A DNA stretch of 10,555 nt. It comes from Candidatus Omnitrophica bacterium CG1_02_40_15. Lineage in GTDB: Bacteria; Omnitrophota; Gorgyraeia; Gorgyraeales; Gorgyraeaceae. A program made the position numbers and the translations under genes. Below are positions 6,401-10,555 of the stretch, in pieces (positions within the stretch are counted from its first letter, which is position 1; each line of letters starts with the position of its first letter). Location: positions 464 through 11,018 of the forward strand of contig MNVP01000055.1 of the NCBI GenBank assembly GCA_001871815.1. The letters are read 5' to 3'. The notes beneath the pieces are model-generated. The model saw only the letters and a list, made by a program, of their open reading frames with translations. It was not told the DNA's origin and searched no databases.

Positions 6401-9295
6401 TTAAATGAGGCTAAACGACTTGCTAAGCTATTGACAGAATACCGCGAAAAAGTAGAGCTACCAATAGACATGGTATCTATTGTGGTTCAAGGTGAGGTAC
6501 ACGAAGCGCAAGTCGTAACGTTGACTAATGGCCGCGTTCCCGAAGGATTTAATTTGCTCTTAAGCAGCATTGGTCCAGAAACCGCTGCGCATTACGCAGC
6601 AATTGCTAGTCGAACAGATGAGCCATTTGCCAGCGCATTTGTGATTGGTCCGCTAGGTGACACGCGGTATGATGAACTTACGGTTTATAGTAAGGAAGTG
6701 CTTGATGCTGTTTCACGGTTACCTTTCTGGTCAACTGGCGGCGGAGATACCGATGCGCTGGTTGAAAAAATTGGTTTAACGCCGACTTACGCTTCGCTTG
6801 CAGACAGCGCTTTAGCTGAATTTAAAGCTGGGAAGTTATTGCCCGGAGTCCAGCTACTTGCTGAAAACCATCCAGATGTTATGAAGCCAGGAATTGTGCG
6901 CAATGATGAAGAAGCGCATGTATTGGCCTATGCTGCTGTTTTAAATATACTTTTGGGAGCTGCTAATGAATTTAACCGATCGCATAATGAAGAAGCGCGA
7001 CTCATTGCTCGATCTATTTTATACAACCGAGGCACTAAGGTTGATGCTATCGCAATGGGAAAGACGCGACTTTTGACTAGTTCGGTTATTAGCCATCTCT
7101 GGAGTGATTTAATACAAACTTTGGCAGGTCTTGAAACATTTGAGGTTAATGCTCAAAATCCATGGTTTGACTTTAGCATGACAACCCTGCGCGATAGACA
7201 AGATAGGCCGATTAGCGCAGATGCTGTGCGCCAAGCCTTGGGGAAAAGCCCGGATGTTATAGTAATCCAAGTGCCTCCTGAAATAAGCAAAAAAGGAAAA
7301 GCTGGCAAGGCAGGCGAGATTGACACAAAAAAGTTCGCAGACAGGATCTTAAAAATCCTTGATGCTGCTTTACGGGCAAGTGGTATAGATCCTAATACGC
7401 AGAAATCTGCGCGGTTCGAAAATTTACCGCCATTAGTACAAGTCTTAGAATCAAGTATTTCAGGTGAACTGAAGATTGCTACTTTTGTTCCTACCCCAGA
7501 TAGCCATATAGCCAAGCTAATGCAATTAGCCAGAGATGCGGGAATTGATCTGAAAGCATTATTTGAAAAAGAAATGGCTACTCCTAAAGCGAAGGACGCT
7601 AAAGTAGAGCTATTTGGAGATCCAAAGCCAGCGCCAGTGTTTGAACAATTAGTTGCGGAAACACCTGATAATGCAGCAAGGCCACTGTTGTCACCACTAG
7701 CTGGATTAAAACTTGGCGGCGCGCAGATAAATGAAAGTTTGCAAACTATTTTTATTGAAGATCCAAAAGCCGTTCTTGATTCTGCACAGCTCAAAGCTAT
7801 TGTTGAACGCATTCAAGCGGAACGAAAGGTGATTCGTATTGTTGTACCTATGGATACCGAAATCGAACAAAAGCTTACTGCTGAGATTGGCAATTTTAAA
7901 TCGCCAGGTATTAAAATTAGCTCACATATCATGACTCGTCATGGCCTAAAGCACAGAGCATTCATGATTGCCCCATGGACCAGCGTGAATATAAATGGCT
8001 GGGGTAATGAAGCTATAAAATTGGCTCCTGCGTTTGAAATAGGCGGATTTTCTGTGTCCATAACGATTAATTCTTTGGATAGATCAGAACGTGTTATAGA
8101 CGCTTTTATGAGAGGGCTTAGTGTATATGTTACTGATCGTAATGAGCACAGTTTGCAGCAATTAGAAGAAGAACTGCGATCTCTTCTTATAGCTGCTTTT
8201 ACTGCTCAAGAGAGAAATAAATTAACGGAGGGTATTTTAGCATCAGAACGTTCTAAGCCTGAGGTTACGACGGGCATTCTTACTAGAGCTAGAGAGTTAG
8301 GTCGCACTCGTGCAGATTTAGTATTTAAAACACAGTATAAAGGCTTTTTTTCAAAAGCTTTAATGGATGGAGCTTTTGATGTGGTAGCTGATGCTTCACC
8401 CGAGAAGATAGGCGCGCAGAATAAAGAACGTTTATACACACCTGCATCTAGTAAATATCCTAATATGAAATTTATCTACCAAGGCGGCGAAGCAGCTTCT
8501 CTGGCAGATGCATCATTTAGCGCTGTAGTGGCAGATTATGATAAAGCGGGCGATATGACGCATCTACGGCAAGTGTCATGCAATACTACTGGCTTGACTA
8601 GTATATTAGGTTATTTAATCAGGGCATTGGGTTTGCCTTTAGTAGTAGATAATCAAGCTATTCGCAGAGATGTAGATCCAGGAGATTTAAAAGGCAGCGT
8701 TGTTTCTTTATTGTATAGTACTGCCTATCATCATGGGCCAGATGCTAGGACAGCGTTGTCTGATAGAGAGAATGAATTTGTGGTAGCGTTGAACACTGAT
8801 GCGGCTCAGGCAGGTGGAAGCATGACACGGTTTCATATACATGCTCTGACTATCCGCAGAGCAGACAGAAAACCATTGGATAAAAGGGCGGTTCAAGGAG
8901 CGCTAGCAGTGCAGTCGCGCGTAGCGTTAGTTGATTATCCTAATGGAAAATTTGATACTGCAAGACTTGCAGAACTGACTTTAAATTTATTACCGCAACA
9001 GCTATCATGGATTCCAGAAGGTGCCAATCATCCTTTAGTGCCAACTGTAACTGTGTGGGAAACAGATGATCCTTCAGAACTGATGCTTATATATGCAGTT
9101 CCCCAAGAGTCTATTGTAGCTGCTGGTAATGTAGATGCAGCAAATGCCCTATTAGGGCTTGCTTCACAGGAGGCTTCTCTAGCCATGATGAATGATGGAA
9201 TGGGTATAACAGACTTGGTTAGCGCTATAGAATCGCGCTTGCCAGTTAGAGACGATCTAGCAGATTTTACAAACAACACCAGAAGTGCATTGTAA
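3425..9295 (+). CDS. Giant exported fusion: TraB/ChaN-like module, phosphoglycerate-kinase-like module, archaeal-type GAPDH-like module
   Basis: The start is ATG 3425, 4 nt after the ribosome binding site GGGAGGA (3414-3420); the TTG at 3422 is too close to that site. The 1956-aa product has a Sec signal peptide (residues 1-28, core FISVLIITTFFFSS, likely cleavage after SYA) and a Lys/Ser/Gln-rich linker to about 90. A TraB/ChaN/erythromycin-esterase-like module (about 100-575), an unassigned stretch (575-722), a PGK-like module (723-1145), an unassigned region (1146-1510) and a type II GAPDH-like module (about 1518-1930) follow. PGK and GAPDH catalyse neighbouring glycolytic steps: 1,3-bisphosphoglycerate with ADP to 3-phosphoglycerate, and glyceraldehyde-3-phosphate oxidation. 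The signal peptide puts both outside the cytoplasm, where ATP and NAD are scarce. No second hydrophobic segment or anchor was noticed. The gene has its own promoter; no terminator is visible after 9295. Domain calls are from motif alignment by eye; the physiological role is unknown. Confidence 0.85.
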   Translation: MFSKHLRKFISVLIITTFFFSSINISYASPSSKSLFKNKKVDYDKISNQSQDTLQKKQSVLKGEDAKQLESQEKASKKILQSNLSDISQIHIPQELGRVVEVYQGAVASTEETTPLIVGIQDLHTNPEAELNLAKILELLLKDYNMGLVCSEGADGKIDTSPVSSFPDYGIRERVARIFINSGELTGEEYLSITKYPDLPMWGIETRDIYFKNIIGFNKIMKFSPSSQVFISQTKKAIVELKPKVYSKDLLDLDQKEAEFSSQKLDTAKYIQYLTNFTKKSNISMANYKNISLLTETMEKEKTIDQLKIMNQSQNLLLNLQSSLQIKSLNNDLDSLMARANLYKDQKISPFSFYSYLKDLANKHLKEDFSAKYPELNNFVDYLTKVNSLDSTKLFTELEDLNFTIKEALSKNDEQKTLIKLDHNISFLENFFNLKVSNEDLDYYLNNKDSHKVAFFKDFLPKTLKRYNINAFIDYNPALIDNHLQELEDFYKIVKDRDIAMVTNAISEIEKRNVKLATLVHGGFHTKGITKLLREKGYSYIIVSPYSKTDMDEENYHFLLSGRRKPIEEILKKEFNLPKIVDKFTKTLRVGIMFADTGLQDALNALLKRELGISTGDTATLQATMERLHAAIGMALAERGTGIESYPGEAGSVILAFTGEGWRSAFRVTTNDVTLVNEADYRAGAGTQVAVANGAKVTAALAKDEDVLARQRLLRQAYVSQRKFATLDDVDVTGKTVLVRPDLNVQVQGGHILNPDSPHARVIAAADTLKELVEKNAKVVVIFHQGRPGEPDFMDIPDEHAAQLEKLIGHPVKFVNDLFGSTAIQAIQSLKPGEILVLKPVRAKDLSTGKILEENPYFVSLLERYIDLFVLDGFSVSHRDSPSVTGFVRTPMVAGRLMEREIKGATKILAPSQPHLVVVGGGKIAEKLSEFESALTSGRATKVLLGGRLANLALVAAQLAMESVDMSSDGLFQLAVATVGQATADELQKSGDLNEAKRLAKLLTEYREKVELPIDMVSIVVQGEVHEAQVVTLTNGRVPEGFNLLLSSIGPETAAHYAAIASRTDEPFASAFVIGPLGDTRYDELTVYSKEVLDAVSRLPFWSTGGGDTDALVEKIGLTPTYASLADSALAEFKAGKLLPGVQLLAENHPDVMKPGIVRNDEEAHVLAYAAVLNILLGAANEFNRSHNEEARLIARSILYNRGTKVDAIAMGKTRLLTSSVISHLWSDLIQTLAGLETFEVNAQNPWFDFSMTTLRDRQDRPISADAVRQALGKSPDVIVIQVPPEISKKGKAGKAGEIDTKKFADRILKILDAALRASGIDPNTQKSARFENLPPLVQVLESSISGELKIATFVPTPDSHIAKLMQLARDAGIDLKALFEKEMATPKAKDAKVELFGDPKPAPVFEQLVAETPDNAARPLLSPLAGLKLGGAQINESLQTIFIEDPKAVLDSAQLKAIVERIQAERKVIRIVVPMDTEIEQKLTAEIGNFKSPGIKISSHIMTRHGLKHRAFMIAPWTSVNINGWGNEAIKLAPAFEIGGFSVSITINSLDRSERVIDAFMRGLSVYVTDRNEHSLQQLEEELRSLLIAAFTAQERNKLTEGILASERSKPEVTTGILTRARELGRTRADLVFKTQYKGFFSKALMDGAFDVVADASPEKIGAQNKERLYTPASSKYPNMKFIYQGGEAASLADASFSAVVADYDKAGDMTHLRQVSCNTTGLTSILGYLIRALGLPLVVDNQAIRRDVDPGDLKGSVVSLLYSTAYHHGPDARTALSDRENEFVVALNTDAAQAGGSMTRFHIHALTIRRADRKPLDKRAVQGALAVQSRVALVDYPNGKFDTARLAELTLNLLPQQLSWIPEGANHPLVPTVTVWETDDPSELMLIYAVPQESIVAAGNVDAANALLGLASQEASLAMMNDGMGITDLVSAIESRLPVRDDLADFTNNTRSAL
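3722..5149 (+). other. Domain: TraB/ChaN/erythromycin-esterase-like module of the giant protein (residues ~100-575)
   Basis: The start GIQDLHTNPEAE puts His124 and Asn126 after a β-strand; VCSEGADG places Glu152 at the end of the next strand. Near the end a conserved HGGFHTKGITKLL (His521 and His525) precedes the strand YSYIIVSPYS. A His at the first strand, a Glu at the second and a C-terminal GxxH-type motif are the hallmark pattern of the TraB/ChaN/EreA-like superfamily (metal- or haem-dependent hydrolases and haem-binding proteins). Between them lies a long helical insertion (about residues 230-480). The same module, including the NDxQKxL and DYxLxNK motifs of the insertion, occurs in the gene at 9390. 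Which ligand or reaction applies cannot be told. Confidence 0.55.
5591..6859 (+). other. Domain: phosphoglycerate-kinase-like module, archaeal style (residues ~723-1145)
   Basis: All PGK landmarks appear in order. TLDDVDVTGKTVLVRPDLNV has Arg740, Asp742 and Asn744. FHQGRPGEPDF (His784, Arg787) uses the archaeal HQGRPG form. DGFSVSHR (872-879), GGGKIAEK with Lys923 and Lys927, IGPLGDTRYDE, and the nucleotide loop STGGGDT (1103-1109) follow. The domain ends with AGKLLPGVQLL, matching the family's GKxLPGVEAL. At about 423 aa it is of normal PGK length. One key element is changed: the loop just before the last helix, normally STGGGAxLE, reads SLADSALAE (1124-1132). Substrate-binding residues are thus mostly present but the phosphotransfer loop is not, which suggests a pseudoenzyme or altered reaction. 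Confidence 0.85.
6860..7954 (+). other. Unassigned region between the PGK-like and GAPDH-like modules (residues ~1146-1510)
   Basis: About 365 residues of mixed helix and strand, open in frame with no low-complexity collapse. Recognisable landmarks are an Ala/Leu-rich helix (EEAHVLAYAAVLNILLGAA), a strand-like VDAIAMGK, PDVIVIQVPPE, a Gly/Lys linker (KKGKAGKAGE), and IATFVPTPDSHIAKLM. I cannot match it to a family. It is large enough for one or two domains, possibly a further diverged metabolic enzyme. Confidence 0.6.
7976..9214 (+). other. Domain: archaeal-type (type II) glyceraldehyde-3-phosphate-dehydrogenase-like module (residues ~1518-1930)
   Basis: The Rossmann start SVNINGWGNEAIKLAPAF (from residue 1520) matches the archaeal INGYGTIGKRVADA motif, but the third glycine is Ala1530. 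FDVVADASPEKIGAQNKE and FIYQGGEAA follow the family's VVDATPxxxGxxN and FQGGEKA. The catalytic segment VSCNTTGL is intact with Cys1719. Then come RRDVDPGDLKG, HHGPDARTALSD (His1769-His1770), and FHIHAL (His1804, His1806), aligning with the general-base His in the family's TTLMHxH. The C-terminal VWETDD...YAVPQESIV...NVDA aligns with VWEESI...AVHQESDVVPENVDA. It is longer than usual (about 410 against about 340 aa) because of insertions around residues 1560-1650. This module looks the most likely to keep activity, if a nicotinamide cofactor is available. Confidence 0.85.
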
Positions 9296-9302
9296 AGTTA
9301 GC

Positions 9303-9330
9303 TTGAAAAAAATTGGATAAATGGTATACT
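9303..9330 (+). promoter_or_regulatory. Sigma-70-like promoter of the right-hand exported-protein gene
   Basis: TTGAAA (9303-9308), 16-bp spacer, TATACT (9325-9330) with TGG before the -10. It starts 8 bp after the stop of the giant gene and shares the ATGGTATACT block, followed by a similar TTAATAGTTTT run, with the promoter at 3336-3364. A small inverted repeat, ATAAATGG (9317-9324) and CCATTTAT (9348-9355), flanks the start region. The leader to ATG 9390 is about 50 nt. Confidence 0.65.
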
Positions 9331-9389
9331 GTTAATAGTTTTTGAATCCATTTATACATTAGAAATTGATTACAGAGAAAGGAAGGCAG

Positions 9390-10555
9390 ATGAAAAAACT
9401 ATTGCAGGTTTTATTTGTGATTTCGCTAGGGTGCATATTTGGCGTTAGTCTGTGCTATGCTGAGACTGTATGGGAAAAGCGGCAAAAAGTTTTACAAGAC
9501 CAGAATGAGCAGAACGTAAGCGTGCCTAATGAAACAACCCCTGTTGAACAAGAAAAAAGCAAGTCTGTTGCCTCAGAATTAATAGAAGAAAATCCTTTTA
9601 ATATAACTGTGCCTGCAGAATACGGAAGCGTAATAGAATCCAGTAAGGGGACAAATGGGAAACTTATCGTGCATATCCAGGATGCCCATGCAAACTATGA
9701 AGCGCAGAAGAATATAGCAGGAATTATCGAATCTTTGATAGACAACTATAATATAACTTTAGTTCTAATGGAAGGGAAGGCAACAGACAGAGACTTTAAA
9801 TATTTAAGATATAAAGCGCCATTAGATGTCAGAAAAGACATCGCAGACAATCTTTTAAAAGAAGGCATTTTTAACGGGGTAAATTATCTAGACCTGGCCT
9901 CAAGTTATCCTATATTAATCCAAGGCGTAGAAGATAAAAATCTATACGATATAAATGGCGTGGCATTATGGGATATGGATAAATTTAAAGATATTGCCTT
10001 AGAATATGTTAATAAATTGACTGTAGCAGCAGATTCCATTAAACCAAAAATCTATAATGCTGAATTACTAGCAATGGACAAAGCTAAAAAGGATTATGAG
10101 GACGAGACAATAAGCCTATCTGCATACTATAAAATTTTGGACGACATTATCAAGAAGAAAAATATCTCCATAGAAGAATTCCCAAATTTTGCAGTATTTG
10201 TAAAAGGCGAGATAAAAGATTTGAATATAAACAGTCTATTTAAAGAAGAACTGCCGTTGGCAAATAAAATCCAAGAAGCTATATCAGAAAATGATGACCA
10301 AAAGGCCCTATACAGAATCTCTAAGGCATTGTCAATAATGGATAAAATGCTAAACATCAAGATGGTGCCGGAAGAGTATGATTATTTTCTTAAGAATAAA
10401 GAAGATTTTGACCCGCAGGCATGGGCAGATTTCTTAAAGACAAAATCGGATGAATTAGGGTTGGGCATTGAAATATCTAATAATTATTATGCTGTGAGCG
10501 ACAATCTCCCTACCATAGAAAAATTCTATAGTTCAGCAATAGATAGGGAAAATGC
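9390..10555 (+). CDS. Exported protein with TraB/ChaN-like N-terminal module, paralogue of the giant protein's N-terminus (3' end outside window)
   Basis: The start is ATG 9390 with a purine-rich site GAAAGGAAGG (9377-9386) just upstream. 388 codons are open to the right edge. The signal peptide is residues 1-24 (KKLLQVLFVISLGCIFGVSL, probable cleavage after CYA). A Gln/Glu/Lys-rich linker reaches about residue 70. The module HIQDAHANYEAQ then places His100 and Asn102, and TLVLMEGKATD places Glu128, just as in the giant protein (GIQDLHTNPEAE; VCSEGADG). The helical insertion also matches: ENDDQKAL against KNDEQKTL and DYFLKNKEDF against DYYLNNKDSH. The C-terminal GxxH-type motif is not yet reached, so the rest of the module and any further enzyme-like domains lie beyond the edge. 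It has its own promoter. Function is unknown; a metal- or haem-linked hydrolase or binding role would fit the superfamily. Confidence 0.85.
   Translation, partial: MKKLLQVLFVISLGCIFGVSLCYAETVWEKRQKVLQDQNEQNVSVPNETTPVEQEKSKSVASELIEENPFNITVPAEYGSVIESSKGTNGKLIVHIQDAHANYEAQKNIAGIIESLIDNYNITLVLMEGKATDRDFKYLRYKAPLDVRKDIADNLLKEGIFNGVNYLDLASSYPILIQGVEDKNLYDINGVALWDMDKFKDIALEYVNKLTVAADSIKPKIYNAELLAMDKAKKDYEDETISLSAYYKILDDIIKKKNISIEEFPNFAVFVKGEIKDLNINSLFKEELPLANKIQEAISENDDQKALYRISKALSIMDKMLNIKMVPEEYDYFLKNKEDFDPQAWADFLKTKSDELGLGIEISNNYYAVSDNLPTIEKFYSSAIDREN

Noticed and set aside
7153..7812. 219-codon open frame on the minus strand
   Set aside because: It lies wholly inside the giant gene, opposite well-supported coding sequence, is Ser/Ala-rich with no motif, and has no ribosome binding site; it is a shadow frame.
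9296..9389. Terminator after the giant gene
   Set aside because: No GC stem followed by T-run is present; the region holds the promoter and leader of the next gene instead.
9426..9440. Possible lipoprotein box around SLGC in the protein starting at 9390
   Set aside because: The residues before Cys (S-L-G) do not fit the L-[AS]-[GA]-C pattern, and a signal peptidase I site (CYA) follows at the normal distance.
1..10555. tRNA, rRNA, CRISPR array or phage genes
   Set aside because: No cloverleaf, rRNA-like, regularly spaced repeat or phage structural sequence was noticed when reading the window.

Overview
The window reads as a piece of an AT-rich bacterial genome. Very long exported proteins carry enzyme-like modules behind a signal peptide and a TraB/ChaN-like N-terminal module. 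From memory, this combination most resembles Candidatus Omnitrophota (former candidate division OP3). That assignment rests on protein style and on the 'ALRPPS'-type mature N-terminus at about 1410; no marker gene is present.

Layout. (1) Positions 1-1243 hold the 3' part of a long gene whose start lies outside the window. It encodes a glucose-6-phosphate-isomerase-like domain of the transaldolase/PGI-fusion type. The reading frame breaks at an A-run near 966-972 and resumes in another frame to 1243, followed by a strong intrinsic terminator (1260-1307). (2) Positions 1331-1612 hold the 5' stub of a gene for a small exported protein, cut by an insertion sequence. (3) Positions 1587-3326 are a complete IS1182-like element with perfect 19-bp terminal inverted repeats, its own promoter, and an intact 495-aa DDE transposase. 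(4) Positions 3425-9295 encode one 1956-aa exported protein. In order it has a signal peptide, a TraB/ChaN/erythromycin-esterase-like module, an unassigned linker, a phosphoglycerate-kinase-like module of the archaeal style, an unassigned region of about 365 aa, and an archaeal (type II) GAPDH-like module with the catalytic Cys and His retained. (5) From 9390 to the right edge runs the 5' part of another exported protein with the same N-terminal module; it continues beyond the window.

The main theme is that three glycolytic folds (PGI, PGK, GAPDH) occur in neighbouring genes. PGK and GAPDH catalyse consecutive reactions and here share one polypeptide with an apparent Sec signal. The PGK-like part has lost its second glycine loop and the PGI-like part appears degenerate at its active-site segment, while the GAPDH-like part keeps its catalytic pair. 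The set therefore looks like a family of exported proteins built from recruited glycolytic domains, perhaps for binding or a changed chemistry, rather than a cytoplasmic glycolysis operon. The two large genes on the right each have their own sigma-70-like promoter with an extended -10 (TGGTATACT), so they are probably transcribed separately.
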